Assembly (NCBI GenBank): GCA_028291515.1
Contig: JAQGHU010000057.1
Coordinates: 1-64,000 of the forward strand
Reading direction: 5' to 3'
DNA: 64,000 nucleotides
DNA from: Schlesneria sp.
GTDB taxonomy: Bacteria; Planctomycetota; Planctomycetia; Planctomycetales; Planctomycetaceae
A program made the position numbers and the translations under genes. Below the pieces are notes generated by a model. That model saw only the letters and a list, made by a program, of their open reading frames with translations. It was not told the DNA's origin and searched no databases. This document shows, in pieces, positions 14,866 through 25,861 of the stretch; the first letter of the stretch is position 1, and the number at the start of each line of letters is the position of its first letter.

Positions 14866-16935
14866 TTATTCCCGAGGAGCAGGCGACAGCCGATTGGTGT
14901 CGACATCGTCTCCCGCATTTGCGCTGCGAAATTCTGCAATTTCAAATTCGAAGTGTGTTGCTGGTTGGTTGGATTTCGATTTGGCATGACGATCTGCTGT
15001 CGGCTCCAACCGTCCGACTAGCCGACCAAAGTTCAGTAAGGCATTCCGTCTGATTCCCCATAGCATGCCGCCTACGAGCAGAAAATGGAACAGAACCGGA
15101 AACCACTCCATGGGCAAAACATCACTCGTGATAAATCCGTCTAGCAGCCACGTATTGTGATCGTCTTCAAAGACAACTGACCAGGGATTGATCCAGTCAA
15201 TCATCGCGAGCAGCAGCAGTTGTGGCATTTCAATGAACCACGGCGCGGATAAAATCCAATCCAGCAACTTCGGTAGACCGCACGTGGCTACCAGAGCGAG
15301 GACGACCGCCATGATGGCTCGAAACTGATTTCGCAGGCGAAGGCCGAATTGGAAACCGAGCCAGCCAATCAGCGGCAAGTAAAACAGAATTGCGCAAGAT
15401 CGTTTGATCATATTCAGCACGAATTGATTCACAAAGAAGCCCGAACCTTGAGCAAGGAATTCGATATTGTCGTCGTCAGCAAATGCCTGAAATGCCAAGA
15501 CGGTCATGAGAGGGACCGACGCAATTGCGATTAGCCGATATAACCCTGACATCTTTTGCGATGCAATCTCTGCCGACGTGATCGGCGCCGCCAGTAGGAC
15601 ATCCAGCGTTTGCCTGACACGATCGTTCGGTGCGAGGCGAGTCGACACCATCACCACCATTAAGACTGCCAGAAACCACAGTCCCTTCCACAGGCCGGTG
15701 ACTAGTTCGCCAAAATCCGCAGGATTCGAGATCGCTTGCCAAGCCAGCAGTCCAACCAGCGGGCATTCGAAGACGAGAATCATCCGCCAGATATGTCGTG
15801 TTTTGCCGACTAATCGCAACCGCCTTTCACGCCAGGCAACAGGCTTGTTGATCGGCAGATCGATTGGAGAAAAACGAGGGAGAAAGGGGAGCAGGTGATC
15901 AAGCGAAGAGAACAACTGATCGAGCCGAATGGACATCGAACGCGTCCATGAGGACGAATTGGATTCCGCTCGCCTCCACAAGCAAACTCGCGCCAGTGCC
16001 AATAAAATCCATCCAGACATCAGCATCGGAATCGACGCCGTCACGACGTTCCTCAGCGTTGCGTCTCCGATGACAGACGAAAACTGAATGGTGTTAAGTG
16101 CGACGAGTGCTGAATCCAACTCGTCCGTGTCGGCGAATTCGAGCGATGCCAAGGTCATGGCGATTGAGTCGAAAGTTTCGTCTGGCATGCTGCAACTGAG
16201 TAAACCTGGGCCCGACAGCGGATACGAATTCAAAACGTGCCGTATCGAGAACGCGAGTTCGTATCGGTCGGATGCGTCGGGATTCGCCATGGCAAGATCG
16301 AGAGATCCGAATCGCACAATGGAGACAAGAGCAAAGTGCCACATCCGGGGGACCAGCAAAAAAGTCGCGGCCCCCACCAGGTACGCTCCCAACGTGGCGC
16401 CGACCGTAGTTCTAGACCATGCCGAGCAGAGCAGTGAAAAGCATCCAATTTGGAATGCCGTAATCGTCAGGACGTAGACGGCTTTCAAAACATCGGAGAG
16501 TTCAACGCCACCAAGTCCATACGCCATCGCTTCCAGGGGCAATGACAAGAGTAAGAATGATCCAATGGCCGCTAACCGACTGCCTAACTTTTCGAGAAGG
16601 ATCGTCCATCCCCCAAGCTTGGTCAGCTTGAGTAAAGGGAGGGTCATGCGTTCCTTTTCAACGGCGATGGCTCCGCATGTCATGACTGGCAGAAAGAGGT
16701 AGAGCCCCCAGAACTGCCAATTCACCAATTGCTCGAAGAGCGATTTTCCTTGCCCCAAGACCTCAAAGGAATCCGGTCGAAATTGGCCGGTCCACTTTGA
16801 GTAAAACCAAAGGGCCGCGGCATAGAGCGTTACGGCATACAAAGTCCGCAAGACGAATGTTCGCGGGCGAGCAGCAAGTTGAGTTAACTCACGGGCCAGC
16901 AGCGGCAGTCCAAACTTTGCCACGACAGACTGCAT
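14866..16935 (-). CDS. ABC-2 type transporter permease, long form (first gene of operon)
   Basis: A 689-residue polytopic membrane protein. Near residue 85-110 it has the ABC-2 signature GAIAVEKERMTLPLLKLTK, followed by TILLEKLGSRL. A second version occurs near residues 440-475 (RLAPNDRVRQTLDVLLAAPI with IASQKMSGL). The same internal duplication is seen in the other two permeases of the operon, but this one is more diverged and longer. A Pro-rich loop (about 340-365) separates the halves, and about 45 hydrophilic residues end the protein. It opens the operon, transcribed away from the CbiX gene. Substrate unknown. Confidence 0.82.
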   Translation of the reverse strand: MQSVVAKFGLPLLARELTQLAARPRTFVLRTLYAVTLYAAALWFYSKWTGQFRPDSFEVLGQGKSLFEQLVNWQFWGLYLFLPVMTCGAIAVEKERMTLPLLKLTKLGGWTILLEKLGSRLAAIGSFLLLSLPLEAMAYGLGGVELSDVLKAVYVLTITAFQIGCFSLLCSAWSRTTVGATLGAYLVGAATFLLVPRMWHFALVSIVRFGSLDLAMANPDASDRYELAFSIRHVLNSYPLSGPGLLSCSMPDETFDSIAMTLASLEFADTDELDSALVALNTIQFSSVIGDATLRNVVTASIPMLMSGWILLALARVCLWRRAESNSSSWTRSMSIRLDQLFSSLDHLLPFLPRFSPIDLPINKPVAWRERRLRLVGKTRHIWRMILVFECPLVGLLAWQAISNPADFGELVTGLWKGLWFLAVLMVVMVSTRLAPNDRVRQTLDVLLAAPITSAEIASQKMSGLYRLIAIASVPLMTVLAFQAFADDDNIEFLAQGSGFFVNQFVLNMIKRSCAILFYLPLIGWLGFQFGLRLRNQFRAIMAVVLALVATCGLPKLLDWILSAPWFIEMPQLLLLAMIDWINPWSVVFEDDHNTWLLDGFITSDVLPMEWFPVLFHFLLVGGMLWGIRRNALLNFGRLVGRLEPTADRHAKSKSNQPATHFEFEIAEFRSANAGDDVDTNRLSPAPRE

Positions 16936-17157
16936 AGGCCATCGCTCGTTTTGATGCCAACAGATCGCGAAACTGAACTACGAGGATTATGGCTTTCCGT
17001 ATTGGGGCCAGACAACTGAGTCGCCAAAAACTGGCCAGGCGAACTTTGCTGAACGCAGACACATTTGTCCTACCTCGCGATCGATCACCCTCTTTTGCTT
17101 GCTATGCTACTAGTGGAATCCATTGAAGCTCGGAAATAATCCCGTAAGCTGCTTAGC

Positions 17158-17538
17158 ATGTCCCACCCTCACCAAAATACGGCTGTCTTGTTGATTGCGC
17201 ACGGAAGCCGCCGCGCGGAAGCAAACGGCGATCTTGTTCAACTGGCGAATCTGGTCTCTGATCGAGGTCACTACCAGATCGTCGAAGTCTCTTATCTGGA
17301 GTTGGCCGAGCCTTCGATTCCTCAAGGGGGACGGAACTGCGTTGATCGTGGGGCACGTCTGGTGCTGATGATGCCTTATTTCCTATCGGCCGGGGTGCAT
17401 GTCGTGAATGACCTGCAGGCCATGCGAAGTGATTTGGCCAATCAGTTTCCGCAGGTCGAATTTGTCCTGTGTCCGCACTTGGGCCTGCATCCGATGATGG
17501 CCGATATCGTGCTTGATAGACTCACAGAACGAAAGTAG
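17158..17538 (+). CDS. cbiX: Single-domain CbiX/SirB-type sirohydrochlorin chelatase
   Basis: A class II chelatase that would insert Co2+ or Fe2+ into sirohydrochlorin, leading to cobalamin or siroheme. At 126 residues it is the short, single-domain form known to work as a homodimer. The active-site histidines are His15 in LLIAHGSRR and His81 in YFLSAGVHVVNDL, both in the expected contexts. The C-terminal phrase CPHLGLHPMMADIVLDRL is also typical. Which metal is used cannot be decided from sequence; the nearby cobalamin-dependent metH is only a loose hint. The stop codon (17536-17538) lies inside the stem of a hairpin. Confidence 0.85.
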   Translation: MSHPHQNTAVLLIAHGSRRAEANGDLVQLANLVSDRGHYQIVEVSYLELAEPSIPQGGRNCVDRGARLVLMMPYFLSAGVHVVNDLQAMRSDLANQFPQVEFVLCPHLGLHPMMADIVLDRLTERK

Positions 17539-17557
17539 CCCCGCAATGCGGGGCTAC
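17535..17557. terminator. Symmetric hairpin overlapping the cbiX stop (terminator or REP-like)
   Basis: GTAGCCCCGC and GCGGGGCTAC form a perfect 10-bp stem with a 3-base loop (AAT). It lies between two convergent genes and contains the cbiX stop TAG in its left arm. No strong U-tract follows, so a REP-like palindrome is as likely as a bidirectional terminator. Confidence 0.65.
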
Positions 17558-17584
17558 AGGTGAAGCTTGGCTTCGTGTGTCGAA

Positions 17585-18193
17585 CTATTTGGGATCGACG
17601 ATCGCGCCGTCGGTTGGCTTGTCTGGGTTGATCGCCTTGCCTTCTTCGACCTTCACGGGGGCATCAACCGGCTTGGCATCTTTATGCTCGTGATGAATGC
17701 CATCCAAGTGATAGTCGATGTGTCCTGAATAAGGTTTGTCGCCAATTTTGACGCTCAGATTCCCATGGATCATCCCGGCATCCAGGAGCGAATGGATCGC
17801 ATCTTCGTCAACAAGTTCGAAGCGTGACGATTTGTCTTCGCCTTCACCTTCGAGTGGCACTGCCTTCAGGGTGAGCGCCTTCTTTTCTTCGGGCGTGATC
17901 AGGACTTCTTTGGCTGCGACTGGCGATGCGGTCTTTGCGTCTTTGCCTAAGACGAAGACTCGCAAGGTGTGAGCGTCGGCATCGACGACCACTTCCGCGT
18001 GATACTCTTCGTCTCCAAGTTCAACGATACTACCGCCGTGCGGACCCTTGGCTCCATGATCGTGTTCGTCATGAACCGCTGGAGCTTTCTTGAGGTCACC
18101 GGTCTTCTTGTAGTCTGAACTGCCGCCCGAGCATCCGATGCCGCCGAGAAGTAATCCGCCGGAGATTAGTGCCGCCAGTGTAAATCGCTCCAT
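17585..18193 (-). CDS. His-rich probable lipoprotein
   Basis: Function unknown; 202 residues from the ATG at 18193 (AAGGA nine bases upstream). The N-terminus is a lipoprotein-type signal with Cys near residue 21 (LLLGGIGCSGGSS), although the residue three before the Cys is Gly, which is weak for a lipobox. Mature-protein features are a His-rich stretch (VHDEHDHGAKGPHGG) and a later one (HIDYHLDGIHHEHKD), separated by a beta-rich domain (YHAEVVVDADAHTLRVFVLG). His clusters suggest metal binding. I recall similar 'PHGG...yHaE' proteins near metal-efflux genes in planctomycetes, but no efflux gene is present here. Confidence 0.65.
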   Translation of the reverse strand: MERFTLAALISGGLLLGGIGCSGGSSDYKKTGDLKKAPAVHDEHDHGAKGPHGGSIVELGDEEYHAEVVVDADAHTLRVFVLGKDAKTASPVAAKEVLITPEEKKALTLKAVPLEGEGEDKSSRFELVDEDAIHSLLDAGMIHGNLSVKIGDKPYSGHIDYHLDGIHHEHKDAKPVDAPVKVEEGKAINPDKPTDGAIVDPK

Positions 18194-18389
18194 CACTTCA
18201 ATTCCTTAGAGAGTCGGGATTTTACTTTACAATAAGTCCGTCGGACCTGATGGCCCGAAACATTCCGTGAAAGTCTCGCGAATCACCGCTGCGGACGCAA
18301 TGCTCAAGACCGCATCTCCTGGCACGCTCGTTTGACGAATTCCATCTCGTCGAGCCAGTTCGGGAACTCGTATTCACCGCCGAACCGAA

Positions 18390-21300
18390 CTACGAATTGT
18401 ACCCTAAGTTAGGCGACAGCCAACGTTCTATCTCGGCCAGCGGCATCTCCTTCCGCCGTGCGTAGTCTTCGACTTGGTCGCGGGTGATCTTGTCGACACT
18501 GAAATATCTTGCCTCCGGATGCGCAAAGTACAATCCGCTGACGCTGGAGGCGGGATGCATCGCATAGCTTTCAGTCAAACGAATACTTGTTTGTGCCTCT
18601 GCATCGAGCAATTCGAAGAGCTTTGGTTTCTCGGTATGGTCGGGGCAGGCGGGATAGCCATAGGCGGGACGAATGCCGCGATATTTCTCGGAAATCAGTT
18701 CGTTCATCGATAGGCCTTCGTCACGGCCGTAGCCCCAGTCGAGCCGCGCCTGTCGATGCAGGTACTCCGCAAAGGCCTCAGCCAGACGATCCGACAGTGC
18801 CTTCGTCATAATCGAATGATAGTCGTCGTGCAGTTCGTTCTGGAATTTGTCAGCCAGTTCATCGCAGCCGATCCCCGTCGTGACAGCGAACGCCCCGAGG
18901 TAATCAGTGCGGCCAGAATCAGCCGGTGCGATGTAATCCGCCAAGGAGCGGAAATCGCTTTGTCCAGGACGTTCCCATTGCTGCCGAAGCATCGGGAATC
19001 GGACTGTCGATGAGGCGGCGTCAGGCGTTGATCCAGGAACAGTAACAATGACGTCGTCTCCCTGTGACGATGCTTCCCAGAATCCGTAGACGCCGCGTGC
19101 TGTCAGCAATTTTTCATCGACAATCCGCTTCAGCAGTGCTTGTGCATCTTCAAATACCTTCTGGGCCTGCTCTCCGACAACGGGGTCTTCGAAGATCTTG
19201 GGGTATTTGCCTCGAAGCTCCCATGTCTGGAAGAACGGGGACCAGTCGATGTAGGGGACCAGTCCCGACAACGGAACGTCATTCAAGACGCGCGTTCCCA
19301 GGAACGCTGGCGTGTCAATTCGCACCGTTGCCCAATCAGTCGCGTGCCGTCGCTGCAGCGCTTCGGCGTAGGGGACCAGTTTTCTGGCGGACTGCATTGC
19401 TTCGTAGTTCGAGCGATCGCGCTGTTGTATCGAGCGAACTTTCGTCACGTAGTCCGCTTTGCGAGTTGGATCAAGCAGGCTCTCTACAGCTGGGACCGAG
19501 AGTGATGCATCGACCACATGAACGACTGGTTGATCGAAGTGTGGCGCGATCTTAACGGCCGTGTGTTTTGCGGACGTTGTCGCTCCACCGATCAACAGCG
19601 GTACAGTGAATCCCTGCCGTTGCATTTCTTTGGCAACGTGAGCCATTTCATCGAGCGATGGTGTGATCAGCCCACTCAGGCCGATAATGTCCGCGCCTTG
19701 GGCTTTCGCCGCTTCCAGGATCTTATCGCAGCCGACCATGACTCCCAGATCGATCACGTCAAAGTTATTGCAGCGTAGAACAACGCCTACGATATTCTTC
19801 CCAATATCGTGGACGTCGCCTTTTACTGTCGCGATGATAATCTTCCCGCGGGACGAACGGCCAACGTTTACTTCTTTGACCTCGGTCGTGGGCGGAGCTT
19901 CTGCGGCGGCCTTCGCTTTCTCAGCCTCCATGAATGGCTCAAGATAGGCAACCGCCTTCTTCATGACGCGAGCGCTCTTCACGACCTGCGGCAGGAACAT
20001 CTTCCCTTCGCCGAAGAGCCGACCGACAACAGTCATACCGTCCATTAACGGACCCTGGATCACTTCCAGCGGCTTACCGTACTTCACGCGAGCTTCTTCT
20101 GTATCGACATCGATAAAGTCGGTAATCCCTCTCAGCAAGGCATGCTTTAAGCGCTCTTCGATGGAGCCAAGTCGCCATTCTTCGACCCCTGCTGGCCCCG
20201 TATCTTCCTTGACCCCCTTGAACTTTTCAGAGAAGGTGATGAGCCGCTCCGTTGCATCGGGGTGTCGGTTGAGTAGGACATCTTCGATATACCCTAGCAG
20301 TTCCTTGTCGACATCGTCGTAAACGGCCAGTTGGCCCGCGTTCACGATCCCCATGTCCAAGCCGGCCTTGATGGCGTGATACAGGAACGCGGCATTCATC
20401 GCTTCGCGTACGACATCGTTACCGCGGAACGAAAATGACACGTTGCTGACCCCACCCGAAGTTCGCGCATACGGGCATTCCTGCTTGATCCGGCGTAACG
20501 CCTCGATGAACTCGACCGCGTAGTTGGCGTGTTCTTCCATCCCTGTGCCAACTGTCAGGATGTTGGCATCAAAGATGATGTCTTCCGGAGGCACGCCCGC
20601 CTGCTGTGTCAGTAGGTCGTACGCGCGCTTACAGATTCGGACCTTCTCATCACAGGATGTCGCCTGCCCCACTTCGTCGAAGGCCATCACGACCATTGCC
20701 GCTCCATAGCGACGGATCCGACGAGCTTGTTCCAGGAACTTTGCTTCACCTTCCTTCAAGCTGATCGAATTGACGACCCCTTTGCCGTCCAGACATTTTA
20801 GCCCGGCTTCAATGACATCGAACTTTGAACTGTCGACCATCACCGGGACTTTATTGACGTCTGGATCGTCTGAGATCAGATTGACGAACTGCGTCATCTC
20901 TTTCTGGCTGTCGAGCAGGCCTTCGTCCATGTTGACGTCGACCATGTTCGCACCGCCTTCGACCTGTTGGCCGGCGATCGCAATGGCTTCGTCGTACTTC
21001 TCATCCTTAATCAGCCTCGCGAACTTGCGCGATCCGGTGACGTTGGTTCGCTCACCAATCATCATGAAGTTTGAATTGGCTGTCAGTTCGAAACGTTCTT
21101 TGCCGCAGTAAGCCGTCACACGAGGAATGTCAGGGATACGACGTGGCGCGACTCCATCCACCGCTTCCGCGATGGACTTGATGAAGTCGGGATTGGTGCC
21201 GCAGCATCCACCGACGATGTTGACCCAGCCGTTCAGCGCGAAGTCTCGCAGATTCGCGGAGACCTCGGCTGGATTCGAGTCGAACCCGCCGAATCCGTCG

Positions 21301-22127
21301 GGCATGCCGGCGTTGGGGTAGCAACTGATATACTTCGGTGCCAGGTTTGCCAGTGCCTCCATATACGGTCGCATCTGCTTCGGGCCGAGCGCACAGTTCA
21401 GGCCGATCGTCAGCATGGGTGCGTGCGATACCGAGGTCCAGAATGCTTCCACAGATTGAGCGGTCAGGGTGCGCCCGCCCGTAAAGATCGTGCCGGAAAC
21501 CATGACGGGCAATCTGACGCCAAACTCGGCAAAGACATCTTCAATGGCGAACAGAGACGCCTTCATGTTCAGCGTGTCGAATGACGTTTCCGGCAGCAGC
21601 AGATCGATTCCGCCTTCGATCAACCCGCGGATCTGCTCGGCATAAGATGCGACCATCTCATCGAAATTGACGGGACGAAATCCTGGTTTGTCAGCGTTAA
21701 ACGACAGCATCTTTTTCGTAGGGCCGATACTCCCTGCGACGAATCGTGGCTTGTTGGGAGTGATCGTCTCAAACTCATCGCAGACGCCTCGAGCCAGCTT
21801 CGCGGCTTCGAAATTCATCTCACGAGTCAGATGGGCCAGGCCGAATTCTTCCAATGTGATTGGCTGCGCGCCGAATGAGTTCGTTTCGATGATGTCCGCA
21901 CCGGCCGCCAGGTACTGACGGTGAATCTCGGCAATCATCTTCGGCTGCGTCAGAACCAGCACATCGCTGGCATTCTTTAGATCGATCGAATGCGACAGAA
22001 AGCGATCACCGCGATAGTCAGCCTCGGTCGGCTCGTACCGGTGGATCATCGTCCCCATCGCACCGTCCAGGACCAGGATGCGTTCGGAGAGGAGTTGTTC
22101 GAAGTAGCCGTCAGGACGAGTTGGCAT
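18390..22127 (-). CDS. metH: Cobalamin-dependent methionine synthase
   Basis: MetH transfers a methyl group from 5-methyltetrahydrofolate to homocysteine through cobalamin. All four modules are present in 1245 residues, close to the E. coli length (1227). The homocysteine domain (about 10-325) has zinc ligands Cys245 (GLNCALG) and Cys308/Cys309 (GGCCG). The pterin domain is at about 350-615 ([12 protein letters not shown]). The cobalamin cap and binding domains are at about 645-890, with the lower axial ligand His773 in DVHDIGKN. The AdoMet reactivation domain is at about 905-1235, with [12 protein letters not shown]. It ends normally at LSPNLGYNS. metF lies upstream on the same strand and ahcY is divergent, forming a methyl-cycle island. 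Confidence 0.98.
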   Translation of the reverse strand: MPTRPDGYFEQLLSERILVLDGAMGTMIHRYEPTEADYRGDRFLSHSIDLKNASDVLVLTQPKMIAEIHRQYLAAGADIIETNSFGAQPITLEEFGLAHLTREMNFEAAKLARGVCDEFETITPNKPRFVAGSIGPTKKMLSFNADKPGFRPVNFDEMVASYAEQIRGLIEGGIDLLLPETSFDTLNMKASLFAIEDVFAEFGVRLPVMVSGTIFTGGRTLTAQSVEAFWTSVSHAPMLTIGLNCALGPKQMRPYMEALANLAPKYISCYPNAGMPDGFGGFDSNPAEVSANLRDFALNGWVNIVGGCCGTNPDFIKSIAEAVDGVAPRRIPDIPRVTAYCGKERFELTANSNFMMIGERTNVTGSRKFARLIKDEKYDEAIAIAGQQVEGGANMVDVNMDEGLLDSQKEMTQFVNLISDDPDVNKVPVMVDSSKFDVIEAGLKCLDGKGVVNSISLKEGEAKFLEQARRIRRYGAAMVVMAFDEVGQATSCDEKVRICKRAYDLLTQQAGVPPEDIIFDANILTVGTGMEEHANYAVEFIEALRRIKQECPYARTSGGVSNVSFSFRGNDVVREAMNAAFLYHAIKAGLDMGIVNAGQLAVYDDVDKELLGYIEDVLLNRHPDATERLITFSEKFKGVKEDTGPAGVEEWRLGSIEERLKHALLRGITDFIDVDTEEARVKYGKPLEVIQGPLMDGMTVVGRLFGEGKMFLPQVVKSARVMKKAVAYLEPFMEAEKAKAAAEAPPTTEVKEVNVGRSSRGKIIIATVKGDVHDIGKNIVGVVLRCNNFDVIDLGVMVGCDKILEAAKAQGADIIGLSGLITPSLDEMAHVAKEMQRQGFTVPLLIGGATTSAKHTAVKIAPHFDQPVVHVVDASLSVPAVESLLDPTRKADYVTKVRSIQQRDRSNYEAMQSARKLVPYAEALQRRHATDWATVRIDTPAFLGTRVLNDVPLSGLVPYIDWSPFFQTWELRGKYPKIFEDPVVGEQAQKVFEDAQALLKRIVDEKLLTARGVYGFWEASSQGDDVIVTVPGSTPDAASSTVRFPMLRQQWERPGQSDFRSLADYIAPADSGRTDYLGAFAVTTGIGCDELADKFQNELHDDYHSIMTKALSDRLAEAFAEYLHRQARLDWGYGRDEGLSMNELISEKYRGIRPAYGYPACPDHTEKPKLFELLDAEAQTSIRLTESYAMHPASSVSGLYFAHPEARYFSVDKITRDQVEDYARRKEMPLAEIERWLSPNLGYNS

Positions 22128-22204
22128 AGCAAAGTAGTCAGCGGTTAAGGTAATGAGCGAAGGGAGCTGCCATCAGTATTATGGGAATACTTGAAAGGGC
22201 AAGA

Positions 22205-22229
22205 CTGATCGCACTTTGGATGCGATCAG
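22205..22229 (-). terminator. Hairpin between metF and metH
   Basis: CTGATCGCA and TGCGATCAG form a 9-bp stem with a 7-base loop, about 50 bases after the metF stop and about 80 before the metH start. It is not followed by a U-tract. It could be a weak terminator or attenuator separating the two genes. I looked for a cobalamin riboswitch here and did not find the B12-box. Confidence 0.4.
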
Positions 22230-22279
22230 GCACCGTGATTTAGCTTCTGGCTTGTCAGATAGCCAGCAGGATCAGGTCG

Positions 22280-23158
22280 CTAACCACTGGTGCCCAGACC
22301 GAGAGCTTCGATGATTCGAGTACAGGCGTGGCTCTTGTTCAGGCAATACAGATGCAGTCCTGGAACGCCTTCGTCGATCAGCTCGCGGCACTGGGCCGTT
22401 GCATACTCGACGCCAATTTCATATTGAGCATTCTTATCCTCCTTGACCGCTTCCAGACGAGCGGCCAGAGATGCTGGAATAACAGCTCCGCACATGGCGG
22501 TGATCCGCTGGATCCGGGCAAATTCGGTGATGGGCATGATGCCGGGGATCACGGGAACGCTCAATCGTTCTCTGGCAAGGAGATCACGGAAGCGGAAAAA
22601 GTTCGCGTTCTTGAAGAATAGTTGAGTGTAGACCGCGTCCGCCCCCGTCTTGACTTTGCGAACGAGGTTCTGGAAATCAACCTCAAAGCTAGCGGCACTC
22701 GGATGCTTTTCTGGATAGCCAGCCACTCCGATGCCCAGCTCTGGGAAATGCTCTCGGATCAGAGCGACCAACTCGTTGGCATACTTCAAGCCACCGTCGA
22801 CCGGCTTGAACTCGGCTTGTCCGGCCGGCGCATCACCGCGCAGTGCCATGATATTTCGGACACCCGCATTTGACGCAAACTGCAGCCACTCAATGAGTTC
22901 TGCTCGCGTGCTGCCAACGCAGGTGAAGTGAGCGGTCGCTGGCAGCCCAGTGCCAGACTGTATCTCCTGACACCATTCCACAGTCCGTTTGCTGGTCGAC
23001 CCGCCGGCACCATAGGTACAGGAGACGAAAGCAGGCCCAAAGGGAGCCAATTCGCGCAGCGTCTGACGGAGAGATTCATCCCCCTCCGGTGTCTTCGGAG
23101 GAAAGATTTCAATCGACAGGCCGAAACGCTTCTCGGCGTAAAAATCTCGAATACGCAT
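22280..23158 (-). CDS. metF: 5,10-methylenetetrahydrofolate reductase
   Basis: MetF reduces methylene-THF to 5-methyl-THF, the methyl donor of MetH. From the ATG at 23158 it is 292 residues, the usual bacterial size. It begins [21 protein letters not shown], the conserved start with the active-site Glu in IEIFPPKT. Further family segments are [50 protein letters not shown] and [10 protein letters not shown] at the C-terminus. A start at 23269 would add 37 unrelated residues. Together with metH downstream and divergent ahcY it supplies the methionine/SAM cycle. Confidence 0.96.
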   Translation of the reverse strand: MRIRDFYAEKRFGLSIEIFPPKTPEGDESLRQTLRELAPFGPAFVSCTYGAGGSTSKRTVEWCQEIQSGTGLPATAHFTCVGSTRAELIEWLQFASNAGVRNIMALRGDAPAGQAEFKPVDGGLKYANELVALIREHFPELGIGVAGYPEKHPSAASFEVDFQNLVRKVKTGADAVYTQLFFKNANFFRFRDLLARERLSVPVIPGIMPITEFARIQRITAMCGAVIPASLAARLEAVKEDKNAQYEIGVEYATAQCRELIDEGVPGLHLYCLNKSHACTRIIEALGLGTSG

Positions 23159-23455
23159 CCAACAAGTCCTTGCAACAGCATTGGTTGTGAGGCGAGAGAA
23201 TAAAGGATCGCTAGCGAATCTGCCACAATGCCAACCCCTGAAGTTCAGTACCCCGGCACGAGACCGCAATGACTACCCGTCATTAACACGGTCTCGGGAC
23301 CGAAGAACATTGCTGTGATGGCGACATCGCTGGACGCGATCGCTACAATCTTCCAACTTCTTGTGGCGCGGGTTCAGGACGTGTACTCCGCCATTCAATG
23401 TCCATTGGAACGAATTGTGAATCGTTCCGCTTAGGTTTCAGGAGGATCATTCAAT
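23159..23455. promoter_or_regulatory. Structured divergent leader between metF and ahcY
   Basis: About 300 bases that must hold the metF and ahcY promoters and leaders. Besides the 23259-23302 element it contains a 5-bp hairpin at 23326-23340 (ATCGC/GCGAT) and a 7-bp hairpin at 23407-23428 (GGAACGA/TCGTTCC), with GGAGG at 23441-23445 ten bases before the ahcY ATG. The density of hairpins suggests post-transcriptional control. I could not match it to the SAH or SAM riboswitch consensus from memory. Confidence 0.5.
23259..23302 (+). promoter_or_regulatory. Two mutually exclusive hairpins in the ahcY leader
   Basis: CGAGACCG (23259-23266) pairs with CGGTCTCG (23289-23296), enclosing an inner stem AATGAC/GTCATT (23268-23273 with 23279-23284). 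The same CGGTC (23289-23293) can instead pair with GACCG (23298-23302) around a TCGG loop. Only one can form at a time, the layout of a switch or attenuator. The strand on which it acts is inferred. Confidence 0.45.
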
Positions 23456-24826
<1,371 letters not shown>

Positions 24827-24859
24827 TTGCGATTGTTCAAGCAACGAATGTGATTTGCG

Positions 24860-24894
24860 TCCCCGCTTCGAACTGCTTCGGAGCGGGGATTTTT
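24860..24894 (+). terminator. Rho-independent terminator of ahcY
   Basis: A stem of about 13 pairs (T24860-A72 with T77-A89, one G-U pair) with a 4-base CTGC loop is followed directly by TTTTT at 24890-24894. It starts 33 bases after the ahcY stop. This is the clearest intrinsic terminator in the window. Confidence 0.9.
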
Positions 24895-25005
24895 CGTAAA
24901 GTTCGGTTAACCTGTTACAAGTTATTACTGATTGTTAATATCTGCAATTCGTCGCACGTCAGTGTCTCTCGGAATTCCATGGGCCTGTATTTCCGGTGGG
25001 TGACT

Positions 25006-25830
25006 ATGATTACGGTGTCCTGTCCAGACTGTGGCAAAGCTTATAAGTTGAAACCGACCCTGATTGGCAAAAAGGGTCGCTGCAAGGTCTGTGATTCAAG
25101 TTTCACAATTGAAGACCCCTCTGGTAGCAGCGTTGACAACAATGACAACGAATATGCTATGCCGACGCCTCGGCAGTCCCCACCGGCGACACCGGAGAAG
25201 TTGAAACCAAGCAAGCCAGCTCTGGCCGATGATGATGAGTTTGCAGGATTGAACTCGGTCGGGTCCAGGGATGATGCAGTCGATGAGCTGCCTGAACTTC
25301 CTCCTCGACGTAAGCAAGAAGCAAGCACCAGGAACATTCAGAGCGAGTCTGCTACAGCGCCCCCAAAGAAGAAAAAACAGTCCTCGTCATCCGGTGGCGG
25401 ATTTGTTCTTGGGGGACCGATATCGGCAATTCTATCTGCTGGTATCGGCGGCAGTATTGGGGCTGTTATCTGGGGCGCGATTGCATACTTCGCCCATGCT
25501 GAAGTCGGCTACGTGGCTTGGGGCGTCGGTGGCCTGGTTGGTTTCTGTGTGAGGATGGGTGCTGGAGACATGGACGAAGGGATCGCGGGATTCATTGCCG
25601 CCGGAGGGGCAGTCATCTCGATTCTGGCTGGAAAATTGCTGGCAGGTTATTTCATCGTCCAATGGCTGATCAAGGAAGGACAAATTCCTGCGGCGATCGC
25701 TGCTGAAGCACAGTGGCCACTTATTCGTATCGCCTTCATGAGCAGTTTTGGGGTTGTGGACATTGTATTCTTCGTGCTGGCGATTGCGACGGCTTTCAAA
25801 CTGGGCTCAGGGCAGTCAGACAGCGATTGA
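25006..25830 (+). CDS. MJ0042-type zinc-ribbon membrane protein
   Basis: A 274-residue protein of unknown function. The N-terminus is a four-cysteine zinc ribbon (Cys6, Cys9, Cys26, Cys29; SCPDCGKAYKL and GRCKVC), of the type found at the start of many planctomycete and myxobacterial regulatory or membrane proteins. A linker of about 100 residues rich in Ser, Pro, Lys and Asp follows. The C-terminal half has about four hydrophobic segments (near 140-165, 170-190, 195-222, 240-265), partly Gly/Ala-rich. The ATG at 25006 is chosen because the zinc ribbon then starts the protein and GGTGGG lies just upstream. It follows the ahcY terminator, so it has its own promoter. Confidence 0.75.
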   Translation: MITVSCPDCGKAYKLKPTLIGKKGRCKVCDSSFTIEDPSGSSVDNNDNEYAMPTPRQSPPATPEKLKPSKPALADDDEFAGLNSVGSRDDAVDELPELPPRRKQEASTRNIQSESATAPPKKKKQSSSSGGGFVLGGPISAILSAGIGGSIGAVIWGAIAYFAHAEVGYVAWGVGGLVGFCVRMGAGDMDEGIAGFIAAGGAVISILAGKLLAGYFIVQWLIKEGQIPAAIAAEAQWPLIRIAFMSSFGVVDIVFFVLAIATAFKLGSGQSDSD

Positions 25831-25861
25831 TGCCTGCTGGATTTCCCGCGACGAGAATCGA

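Noticed and set aside
18474-21918. Several plus-strand frames antisense to metH
   Set aside because: They are by-products of the high-GC codon pattern of metH and have no recognisable product or ribosome site.
22128-22279. Cobalamin or SAM riboswitch in front of metH
   Set aside because: No B12-box or SAM core motif was found; only a simple 9-bp hairpin.
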